From assembly GCA_009617715.1 (NCBI GenBank), contig VTFK01000524.1, positions 62,001 through 126,000 on the forward strand: DNA of 64,000 bases, given 5' to 3'. The notes under the pieces were generated by a model. That model was not told the origin of the DNA and searched no databases. It worked only from the letters and a program-made list of their open reading frames with translations. Positions 48,771 through 58,814 of this stretch are shown here, in pieces; the stretch's first letter is position 1, and the number at the start of each line of letters is the position of its first letter. The DNA comes from Plectrocnemia conspersa. Its lineage: Eukaryota; Arthropoda; Insecta; Trichoptera; Polycentropodidae. The translations under genes were made by a program, and so were the position numbers.

Positions 48771-49986
48771 ATGTAATCTTATTGTCTCGAATTTGTAATA
48801 AATTAGAAGTTAAAAGAGTATCAAGGATTGCTAATAATTATTTCAATTAAATACTGCGGGATATCAAAAACTTTGAGCATGTTTCTCTGGTCAAGTTGCC
48901 AATTATGCAACCTACTCTCTTTTAATAAAAAAAGGTAAAAAAACTTATTAAGATATCGATATCGTGTCGATGAGTGTACTTGAAAAATCACAATAAGTTA
49001 TTTGTAAGGAATATACACAATTAGGAGATTATAAAAGAATTTCGTTTTTTGTGTGCCACCAAATTACAAGCGCTTGTGTTCTTAGGTGTTGTTTTTGGTA
49101 GCGCTCGAAAGAACAGTAGTAGTTTAATAAATATCCAATATACACAGCTATCCGACTACTTTTTAACGATTTTAAATGTTTAATGCTTTCTCATTTTTGT
49201 CTGTTTTGCTCTAGTTTTACTGCTGTTATAGACCGTTTAAATAGGCTCAAAGAAAACTATCTCGAATATTAATATCACAGTGCAGAAGAAATTTTACTTG
49301 TTATTTATTTATTGGAAGAAAAATAATAAGAATTATAAATTAAGTTAGGAAATAAATTAAAGTGAAAAAATTATACCTACAAATTTACCAGATACATATA
49401 TTATACATTTTACCATATCGAGGATGGGTAAACATATATATTTACCTTTCACTAATTGCACGCTTATACTGCAATTTTAACAGCTTAAGAACATGTAAAA
49501 ATAATAAATTAAATAAAGCTTACTTTCTAATTAAGGAGAATTAGAACATAAATTACTTCAATCCATTACAATTGATAATACACGTGCTAGACATAATTTG
49601 CGACATACAATCATAGGCACTAGCCAATCCCGGAGATGTTAGACATTATTCTTATTACCACTCAGAGCGTAGACTGTTTTTTATTCATTTGTAATATACG
49701 AAAACTATAAAAATGTAATCTTTATATACAATATATTGCAATACCAAATATGGTACGAATTTTATATTAAAAATATATTAATTTTCCGTTATAAAATCAA
49801 TAATGCAATGTTGATTTTAAATTAGTTTGTTTTGCACTGTTTTTAATTCGTCAATATTTAATATTTATAAATAATAATGAAAATGGACGGACAAATAGTC
49901 TGTTAAGGCCAATAATCTAAACGTCAATAATTGACATTTCTAATGGCTTGAGATAGATTATTTTATTTTGTTTTTCAAACGCCACA
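48771..49986. other. Intergenic, AT-rich
   Basis: No gene or repeat was recognised. It should carry the promoter of the zinc-finger gene at its right end. Confidence 0.4.
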
Positions 49987-51394
49987 ATGGCCTTTACATA
50001 TTTAGTTAAATTAGGTAATTTAAAACTATTGATAGTTTTTTTATATTTTTGAATATTTTATCAACGTATACATGTCCATTTTGTAGAACCAGCTGACGAT
50101 AATGCAACTTATTTCACCAACAATATTCAGTATGTAGTAAAGGTAAATACAATAAATGAAATTAATTTATTGATAAAATAAAAATCTAAGTAATCCTTAT
50201 CTTTTAAGCTTGAAAATGTAATCGTTGAATATGAAAATAACAAAGACGTGAATAATGAAAATAACAATGAGTTAATGGATAATTTGCTGGATATAGGTTA
50301 GATATTTTTGTATGTAATTCATTTTTATAATATTGATAAAATGTATATTTTTAGAACAGCTAGGAGGTATCGAACCACTTGACATAAATATCGACGATAT
50401 AAGTATTTCATCTTTCGACTCGGATTCAAATAGTTGTCCTGACCCATATGATTCGGTTCCTACAAAGCATTTACAATCAGATTTTTTTAACAATGCAAAT
50501 GATATTTTTAAAAAAGCATTTGAAGTTGAACGAAATTCCGAGTGCCAAACACAAAATGTTTTTAAATGTGAAAAGTGTAGTAAAATATTTAAAGCTAAGC
50601 GTTATCTTTTAGAGCATCATAGAAACATCCATGGTGTAGCTAATCAATTTGAATGCGATAAATGCGGGAAAATATTTAAAACTCAAAAAGCCCGCATTAT
50701 TCATATGAATATTCATAGTGAATCTAACGAATTTGAATGCGAAAAGTGCAAAAGAACGTTCAAGACTAAGCGTTATCTTATTCAGCACGATAACAACGTT
50801 CATCAAGATACGTACAACTTTGAATGCGACAAATGTGGAAGGAGATTCAAAACTAGACGTTACCTTTTACAACACGAAAGAAGCGTACACTGCGAAACTA
50901 GAGACTTTAAATGTTTCAAATGTGGAAATTTATTTAAGACAAAAAAATATCTTTTGCATCATATGAGTATTCATAGCGAATCTAACGACTACGAATGCGA
51001 CACATGCGGCAAAGCGTTCAAAACCAAAGATTCGTTGATACAACACTTAAATCTTCATAAAGATTCTTATAGTTTTAAATGTAGCAAATGTGGACGGGCG
51101 TTCAAAACGAAACACTATCTTGCACAGCATGATAAAAATATGCACCTTGATAATAATGACATTAATTACGATAGTGACGAAATTGAATGTGTTAGGTTCG
51201 ATAAGTGTGAGGACAAATTAAAAAATAAACCTTATATTTTACAGCACGAAAAACTTGTCAATAAATATTATTTTACCTTTGGATGTGATAAATGTGGCAA
51301 AACATTTACGACTAGACGTCACCTAATAGATCATGTAAAAGTTCATAATGAGTCCAAGACTGATGAAAATGCAATGGAAATGTCTGTTATTTAA
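49987..51394 (+). CDS. C2H2 zinc-finger protein with highly similar fingers
   Basis: The four exons are 49987-50014, 50087-50142, 50209-50296 and 50355-51394, total 1212 nt and 403 residues. The first three are tiny and were joined by splice signals and frame (each intron 58-72 bp). The N-terminus is acidic (EPLDINIDDISISSFDSDSN) with no ZAD or KRAB signature seen. Exon 4 encodes eight complete C2H2 fingers (C-x2-C-x12-H-x3/4-H) plus one degenerate unit (eighth, CVRFDKCEDKL). Most fingers carry FKTK(R/K)YL(L/I)QH, so the predicted DNA-contact residues are nearly the same from finger to finger. The linkers are not the usual TGEKP but longer and Ser/Asp/Glu-rich. It is probably a nuclear DNA-binding protein; its target and orthology are unknown. 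Confidence 0.85.
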
Positions 51395-51744
51395 TTTAGA
51401 ATTTATTTAGCAAATTAAATGTGAATGAGCTATTATACACTTAATTACTATTTACGTAAAAATCATATCTCTCTGTCCAAATACTGTTAAACAGCTTGAT
51501 GGCATGTATTATAGTATAACTATGTATTATTTACAATAAAAAAGTGATTTTAAAGTATTAATATATATAAATGTGTAGAAATTAGAAGATATATAATAAA
51601 ATATTCATATCATAAGAGCTGTTTCATTTTCAGATAATATATATTAAATTACAGAAAAAGATACACTTAACCTTTCCTAAGTCAACGAAACCTTGACTTG
51701 ATTTTTGTATGTTTACAATCGTAATTTGTTAAAACATAACGTCA
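51395..51744. other. 3' region of the zinc-finger gene
   Basis: AT-rich, with an AATAAA-containing word near 51534. No other feature was seen. Confidence 0.4.
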
Positions 51745-52056
51745 GTCAGAATAGCGTAGTCCATATGGTCTTGACTGGTAACTCAGGGACCCGAATTTTT
51801 ATTTATAAAAATATGATATTATTAATAACCGGCCCAGCTGCAAAATGATATCTGTTGATTATAAATTATAATACACATTAATTAATTATATACATAGAAG
51901 TCACCAATTTCCAGACTGAAAGTCTGGTGGTTTTAATACTACTGGTAGGTATTCATTATGCCTACATGACTTACTCAGTTAGTATTGATATACCCCGTTA
52001 TAACGCATTAGTCTTACGCCTGCCAGGATACAGCAGAAGAATAATTTAAAAAAATG
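51745..52056 (+). repeat. tRNA-derived SINE (family 1), second copy
   Basis: It begins GTCAGAATAGCGTAGTCC and carries GAATTTTTATTTATAAAAA, GGCCCAGCTGCAAAATGATAT, GTCACCAATTTCCAGACTGA, ATAACGCATTAGTCTTACGCC and an A-rich tail, in the same order as the copy at 15418-15712. It has a longer central part, and its B-box is lost. Confidence 0.6.
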
Positions 52057-52063
52057 TTGCAGT

Positions 52064-52115
52064 CAGGGCCAGCCCTAGGTTATTTGCCGCTCCAGGCAAA
52101 AACTAAATTTGCCCC
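52064..52115 (+). mobile_element. hAT-like terminus
   Basis: CAGGGCCAGCCCTAGGTTAT, then TTGCCGCTCCAGGCAAA, resembles a very common hAT terminal repeat (CAGGGCCGGC...CTAGG...GGCAAA). No matching right end was found, so it may be a fragment. Confidence 0.4.
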
Positions 52116-52414
52116 CTAATTGATATTTTAATAATTTATTACATGAAAGCAAAAATTTAATTCAAATTAATATTATATTTGACACGATACTGTTTTGCGA
52201 TTGTAAGTATTTAAGAATTTGTAGTTTTTTCGTCGCGATTTTTTACATCTGAAATAATCTAAAGAGTACACATTAGGGCGTTGAGTGATCGTAAAGGTTT
52301 TAATAGATCATTTTGTACTCTCACTTGACATTTGACATTTCTCATTGTGAGTTTTACCAAGGAGATTATTTTTTTTGTACACTCCTTAGATTATTTCAGG
52401 CGTGAAAAATCGCG

Positions 52415-52527
<113 letters not shown>

Positions 52528-52573
52528 TCCCGAGATTTAAAAAAATAATTATACTCGCGAAAATAAAAAAAAT

Positions 52574-52575
<2 letters not shown>

Positions 52576-52625
<50 letters not shown>
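52576..52625. repeat. (TA)n microsatellite, about 50 bp
   Basis: A second uninterrupted run 51 bp after the first. Confidence 0.97.
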
Positions 52626-52627
<2 letters not shown>

Positions 52628-52810
52628 CTGTTTTAGTCACTATTACAAAAAAATATTTTGACATATAATAATATCTAGTGTTGCCATAATCAAATGTCAG
52701 TTAGTGCATGGTCATATGCGCGGTCGTAGTACACAAAATAATAAAACAGATTTACCTCACTGTAAACTATGTATATCGTATGAAATCATAGAGTAGAGTC
52801 TATATATAAA

Positions 52811-54790
52811 ATGTGGTACCTAAAAGCAAAACAAGATGATAGAATTTGGTTCATTAAGGGCGAAGAAAACGAATGGACAGTTGGAAGAGGCGGAGCATCA
52901 TTAACTTTACCAAACGATCGTTCAGTGAGTAGGAACCATGCAAAGTTACGCCTCAGTAACTCATCTCTTCTTCTGGAAGACAACGAGTCAAAATACGGCA
53001 CTTATATGGAGCGAGACAATGAGAAGCAACGCAAATTAGAACCAAATATAGAAGTAACCCTTAAACATTTAGATCTGGTACACTTTGGATTAATAGACAA
53101 CAAATGGTTTGTTTATAATGTGAACATGGTTACTTGTTTCTCAACGATGAAACCACCTTCGAGTCTGCTGCAAGTGTTTGAGAAGATCGGTGTGAAATAT
53201 TCAGAGAATTGGTCTCCGAATACAACTCATTTGACAATGCCTACAATCACGCTTACTTTGAAAGTAGTATCAGCTTTGGTTAATCTCAAACTAATCGTAA
53301 CGCCTGCCTTTTGGGACTCGTGCTTGAACAGTTACGAAAACAATTTGCTTTTACCGGATGAATCTCGATACTTACCTTCTGTTAACGAATCGACCTTGAA
53401 TCAAAACGTTAGTTTTGATATCAATAAAGAACGTCAAACGCTTTTCAAAGATAAGCAATTAGTATTTTTTTCTAAATCTCAGATGTCTAAATACAAAAAT
53501 ATCGTTGAATTGGCATCGGGAAATGTTTTACATTTGAGTGAATGTAAAATTACGAAAACGCAATTATGTTCCTCAAATTATATCGTAATACAGTTCATGA
53601 GGGATGAAGTGTCTCAAGATTCGCAAGCTAGATCTCAAATATTGAGCGAAATCGTTGAATGCATGAAGAGTAAAAACTTGAGAGTTATACCAGAAGCTGA
53701 GATAGGCTTAGCCATATTGTATGTATCGCTGGATAAGTATTGTAATCCATCGTTTAGTTTTGCGGCTGAAATAATCAAAAGTCCCGATAATAAAGACGAT
53801 AATGCAAATAAAAATATATTGGCGCCTGAATCACAATATCAGACTTTATCCACGTGTAAGAGCTCTAATAATATGCGAGTAGATGACACTACAGTTAATT
53901 CTACACTAGAGAGCTTAACAAGTCCAGAATCGACGAGTACCAATTGTCGTAAAGTTAGAAGGACATCGGTAGACTCCGATGAGCCACAGATTAAGAAAAT
54001 TGCTTTAGATGTTACAAATGTTACTATAAAAAAAAAAAATAATGATAACGCAGATGACGATATGTTCAATTTCATAAATGAACCCGAAAAAATTGACCGT
54101 CCGACTGCTAGTACTACTCTGAACATAAAAACTAAGATCAATAAGAAGAAAAAAGTTCAGCAACTGACTCATATTGATGATGACGAATTGTTTAAATTTA
54201 TTCCGGATCAAGATGGGAAAACTCTACAAAAGAGATTCTTAACCGGCGATCAAAATAAAACAGCGAAAAGATTTTGTCATGATAACACAAAAAGCGCCGA
54301 TACGACGAAATCTTCAATGGAGATCACAATGGAAAGGATGTTCGGTGCTCACAGGTCTTCGTTCGAGAATTCGAAATGGATGTCATGCAAAGAACCGCCT
54401 CCGAATGTTATTGTGAAGAAAGAAAATCCAGAATGCAATGATAAAACATCAGATGTAGAAGAATGCGTCTTGGAGGCAAGGTTGAAAGAGTTGTATTTGC
54501 AACCGGCTGTCGTCATTGTGAACAAAAATCTTATTAAGAGGAAGGAACAACTTAATACTCTGTTAGATATGAGCAATGGAATAAACTTCAAAAAATTTTC
54601 AAAAGTAAAACCTTTGAATCCTCAAGTAGACGTTATACCTAGGAGTAAATTGGCAGTATATCATGGTGTATCGAAACGTGATGATAAAGCGAGAGTAGAG
54701 TCTGAAAGCGATGGTGATAATGAAAAAATGCAATTTTATATCATGGATCGTTTGACAAAGCCTAAATCGAAGAAAAGTCGTAGATTATAA
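52811..54790 (+). CDS. NBN: Nibrin (NBS1), MRE11-RAD50-NBS1 complex subunit, single exon
   Basis: This is an intronless frame of 659 residues (human 754). NBS1 targets MRE11-RAD50 to DNA double-strand breaks and activates ATM. Residues 1-105 are an FHA domain with the phosphopeptide-binding set GRGG (25-28), SRNH (40-43) and KYGTY (61-65). Tandem BRCT-like domains follow (TCFSTMKPPSSLLQVFEKIG; FWDSCLNSYENNLLLPDESR; LVFFSKSQMSKYKNIVELAS). The middle is disordered, acidic and Ser/Thr-rich. NFKKFSKVKPLNPQVD (from about 592) followed by IPRSKLAVYH matches the MRE11-binding motif. The last residues have an acidic patch with FYIMDRL and a basic end, where the ATM-binding motif sits in the family. 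No intron or frameshift was seen, although most neighbours have several introns. Confidence 0.92.
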   Translation: MWYLKAKQDDRIWFIKGEENEWTVGRGGASLTLPNDRSVSRNHAKLRLSNSSLLLEDNESKYGTYMERDNEKQRKLEPNIEVTLKHLDLVHFGLIDNKWFVYNVNMVTCFSTMKPPSSLLQVFEKIGVKYSENWSPNTTHLTMPTITLTLKVVSALVNLKLIVTPAFWDSCLNSYENNLLLPDESRYLPSVNESTLNQNVSFDINKERQTLFKDKQLVFFSKSQMSKYKNIVELASGNVLHLSECKITKTQLCSSNYIVIQFMRDEVSQDSQARSQILSEIVECMKSKNLRVIPEAEIGLAILYVSLDKYCNPSFSFAAEIIKSPDNKDDNANKNILAPESQYQTLSTCKSSNNMRVDDTTVNSTLESLTSPESTSTNCRKVRRTSVDSDEPQIKKIALDVTNVTIKKKNNDNADDDMFNFINEPEKIDRPTASTTLNIKTKINKKKKVQQLTHIDDDELFKFIPDQDGKTLQKRFLTGDQNKTAKRFCHDNTKSADTTKSSMEITMERMFGAHRSSFENSKWMSCKEPPPNVIVKKENPECNDKTSDVEECVLEARLKELYLQPAVVIVNKNLIKRKEQLNTLLDMSNGINFKKFSKVKPLNPQVDVIPRSKLAVYHGVSKRDDKARVESESDGDNEKMQFYIMDRLTKPKSKKSRRL

Positions 54791-57240
54791 TGTCTTACAA
54801 TTATAATACAATTATGTTTATGTTATTGCTTTCAATGAAATGAATTTCATTTATTAATCATGCGTATAATGTGTACCAGTAATAAAATCATTGTAATTTA
54901 AATTTAATTAATAATATACATATATTTAATTTCTGAATTTCGTTTTTTTTTAATAAATATATTTATACAAATTACCTATAACAACAATAATAATAAGCTT
55001 TATAATAAAAAGATAGAATAACCTAGTTTGTATGTATTTATAATAATGGGTACCGTAACAAAGCCGCGCAAAACAAACCAATGTGAAATAGTGCCGTTAT
55101 TGCCTCACAGACATGTAACAGACCTATAAATTAAACAATGAAGAAGTATTTTTTGCTTCATTCAATTTTGCAAATGGCATAAGCTATTTGCAAAATCAAT
55201 AATGAGAGAAATTTACATACTAACAATAATTATACCACTAAAATTATGTTTGCTTTTCTATCAGTCAATTTTATTTTAAAGTCACTGTAAATAAAAAATC
55301 GTTTTTACTCTGAATTCTTAAAAAATTGTACTCGTTACATTTCATGACTTACTAGGATGAATCTGAATGCAATTTCTTTGATTAGAATTGTGGATCTTTC
55401 ATATACTGTATTCCTTCAGTGTATAAAATATGGAAAGAATTTTTTCAGAAACATTGAAATTAAAATACAAAGGCTTCAAGCGACCAAATGTTTCAAGGAG
55501 TAAATATGTTAAATTAAATTAAAGACTGCAACCATTAATATGCCTTTGTATACTGATGTGAGTAAATTAGAGTACTTAAAATTAAAAAATTGAATTTTTT
55601 CATTTTATATAAAATACATACGAATAGATGTCCTTATTTGTTTATTTGCGCAGTTTTTTTAGGGATACCATAATAACGCATTAATTACAGTTGGATAGTT
55701 TATTTTATTTCCAATAAGGTGCTATTTAGATATTGCTTTTTGACTCAATTCATTAATTTTCACTTATTTACCATTGACACCATTGAAATTTTACGTTTGA
55801 TTAACATACACTATGTTACAGTCCGTCCAAGATATGAACGCTCATCGTCACAGTATTGGTGAGAAAATATAATAGAATGACCATGTGAAATTACAAGTGC
55901 AATTAATTTTTACTTTCTTAATTTAATTTGTTGAGGAAAGTGTAAAATATCACTTTCTTACTTATTTTGTTTATTTATATAAATATTTAACTCAAGAACA
56001 TGATAGCAGTTATGGAATCACTCTCCAGGTTAAATATCTGTTTAATATAATATTTTTTAAAATACCAATAGAACATTACTGGAATTGTTTTATTGATTAT
56101 AAAATTACACAACATGACAATAATTTATAATAAAAATATAACACATTATAATTTATAATTTAATTTCCAACATATGGTCACTCTACCCTTAAAACAGCCT
56201 GATTTAGTATTAGTAACGTTCTCCTATCGGTGTAAACAAATTCGCAAAAAACTGTATATGTATGCATGCATGCGTACACGCACCCTTATTTCCAACACAA
56301 AGATGATGAGCGCTAACATCTTGGATGGACTATACATTGTACATATTTATCTAGCTTGTAATTATAATTTTTTAAGCAGAAAAAGTCAAGTTTTGATACA
56401 AAAATTTCTAGTATGAAAAGCTCAGTAATTTTCTTGCCAAATTATAATTTTTGTTATTTTACTTCTGATGTAGATACTAACAGATTTCACAGAAAGTGAT
56501 AATTTAGTCTTCACTGAGACAGGACGTAAGCTTTGCCATAGACTTGTCAGACTATTACAATAATAGACCCCACTTACAACAGCAGATGGCATGACGTTGT
56601 GGCTTAGCTCTTGGCCCACACAGAAGGCATTCACCATTGGTTGCCTTAGGGCTCAACCTTCAGAGCTACATCCACGAAGAGATGCCCCCTTAGAAACTAA
56701 GCATATGTCACAATATACAGACCCAAATTCTATAAGGCACTGCAGTCTTCATGCAACATTACTTGCATTAGCGTGTATTTTATTTAATAGCACATTTAAG
56801 ATACCAATTAAAATATTTAATCGGTGGTTAGGTCACAGTCTGCACTAAAATGCGCTTTTCGATATATAAGCTAAGCAGCAAGAAATATGGGATTCAAGAA
56901 AAAATGAGGACAAAACAAAATATATTCATACTGAATTTACTTGTAAAGTACTGTTTTTTTGGTTATCCATACTGGTAAGTCGTGAGATGTAACCAGTATA
57001 CTTTTTTAAGAATTGAAAGTCAAATAGTTTTGTATTTACAGTGATTTAAAAATAAAATTGTCAAAAGAATTGAAATATGCAATTTTTGGCAAAATGGCAA
57101 AAGAATTGAAATATGCAATTTTTAAAGAAAGTATGGTGGAATTTTATCACTCATGTAGTCAATATTTAGAGTTATGGAAAGGATATATTAAGCAAATAGA
57201 AAAATTAAATTGGGTATTATTAAATTATTACTAGGGACTT
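54791..57240. other. Intergenic region between convergent NBS1 and CSB; unexplained GC-richer patch
   Basis: Mostly AT-rich. From about 56170 to 56850 composition is more balanced, with overlapping open frames on both strands (plus 56174-56416 and 56591-56848, minus 56422-56637), but no protein family is recognised. A 26-bp word (CAAAAGAATTGAAATATGC plus a few T) is duplicated at about 57062 and 57098. Confidence 0.35.
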
Positions 57241-57329
57241 CTGATATGAGAGTATTGGTTAACGTGTATTCAAACCGAATTTCGGTCAATAAGAGGGCGC
57301 AAAAACAATTATCACTTCTCAGAAGTCAA

Positions 57330-57590
57330 AAGAAAAAAAATCGTGATGGAGCCGTTCAAAATTCGGTTTAGATGCGCTTTATTCGATTCTTACTTATTGT
57401 AAGTCGTAATATTGTTATAAAAAGTCTCAATATAAAAGCAAGGTAACCGAGTGTTTCCACTAAATGGCAACGGCGACGGCACGATTTTATTGCTTTTGCA
57501 ATGGATTCTAAATAGAGACCCTCTTAAATTTTGCCGAAAAATGCAGATTATTTTATGAAATATTATGAATCTTAATGAGATGGACAAATT
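57330..57590. repeat. Dispersed repeat copy, inverted partner of 28590-28830
   Basis: The reverse complement contains GACTTTTTATAACAATATTA, then CGACTTACAATAAGTAAGAA, then TCTAAACCGAATTTTGAAC, matching 28685-28760. Confidence 0.5.
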
Positions 57591-57930
57591 AAAAAAAACA
57601 CTGACTAGCCATATTTGCCCCCCCCCCCCATGTAAAAAGCTGAAATAACGTCCTTGTCTCGAATTTTTTATAACATTATTTAGGAAAGTCTTTTTCTTTA
57701 TATATACCCGGCCCTAGGGAACATAATTGGTCATAAATCAAATTTATACCGTTATTAACAAACATAATTATATAACCAAAAACTATTTTATAGACCAAAG
57801 ATAGTGAACATATTATATAATATTTTTGAAACAAGCATCAAAATAAATTTACTTTTAAATTGATTTTTTATTTTCATATATGTGTGTCTATTATTTTCTA
57901 ATGTCCGATAACGTTTTTAATAATTGAAGT

Positions 57931-58185
57931 ACAGTGCTGCCTCGGTATACGTCCTTAATCCGTTCCAGATCCTTGGACTTATACCAAACGTATTTTTCGC
58001 GCGGTGTTGTAACTCATACAAGTTGTGCATGCGCAATGTGTCTTTTTAACTCATACAAGTTCTAGAACGCACGCGGGTCGTATTCCAAACAAAGGTCTTA
58101 TACCAAGCAAAATGTTTCTCGTCCAAACAGGACGTATACCAAGTTGGACTTATTCCAAAGTGGACGTATACCAAGGTACCACTAT
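57931..58185. mobile_element. MITE with TA target and GTATACC-rich body (Tc1/pogo-like)
   Basis: The left end ACAGTGCTGCCTCGGTATAC and the right end GTATACCAAGGTACCACTAT are imperfect inverted repeats bordered by TA. The body repeats TTATACCAA, GTATTCCAA and CTCATACAAGTT. The size of about 255 bp and TA borders fit a Tc1/mariner/pogo-type MITE. There is no coding capacity. Confidence 0.6.
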
Positions 58186-58814
58186 ATTTTTATAAAAAAA
58201 GTCCAGATTTTGAGTTTGGAAAAAATGGTCACCATATTGTAGATAGGACAATATACTTCTTATTATTATAATGGCGACAAATATTGTTACTAAGCAATAG
58301 TCTATTTTGATTATTTTATTGTGATTGACAAAAGTATTCGGATTTATTAATAATTTGCTTAATGTTTATGAATATTAATAGAATATAAACTAAATAAATA
58401 ACTTGTGTAATTTTAGATTTTTTATTAAATAAATACACGTATAAAAATTACATTACTGTACTTGTAACAAAAAAGAATTAGTCATATGAAACAAAATAAA
58501 TAAAGCAAAAACTTATGTGTATGAAATTGTTTTATCATTTTTTTTTCTGTTTTATTTATTTAACAGTTTGACACATTGTTAGCTCACTGTTTAAAATTAA
58601 TGTTAATAAAATGCACACTTCAAAGTATTATTGACGTATTTATTTCAATATATACAGATAACGACAGTTGTAAGTTTTGTTAAAATGAGGCATTGACTAA
58701 AAAATACTAATTTTGAACTATGAGAAATGAATTTATAATAGAAATTGAATACAGTTTGATCTGTATGTTAACTGCACAATTCACAGATAATTATCTTCTC
58801 AAACTGTACTCACT
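58186..58814. other. 3' flank of the CSB gene
   Basis: AT-rich, with the CSB 3' UTR at its right end (minus strand). No other feature was seen. Confidence 0.4.
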
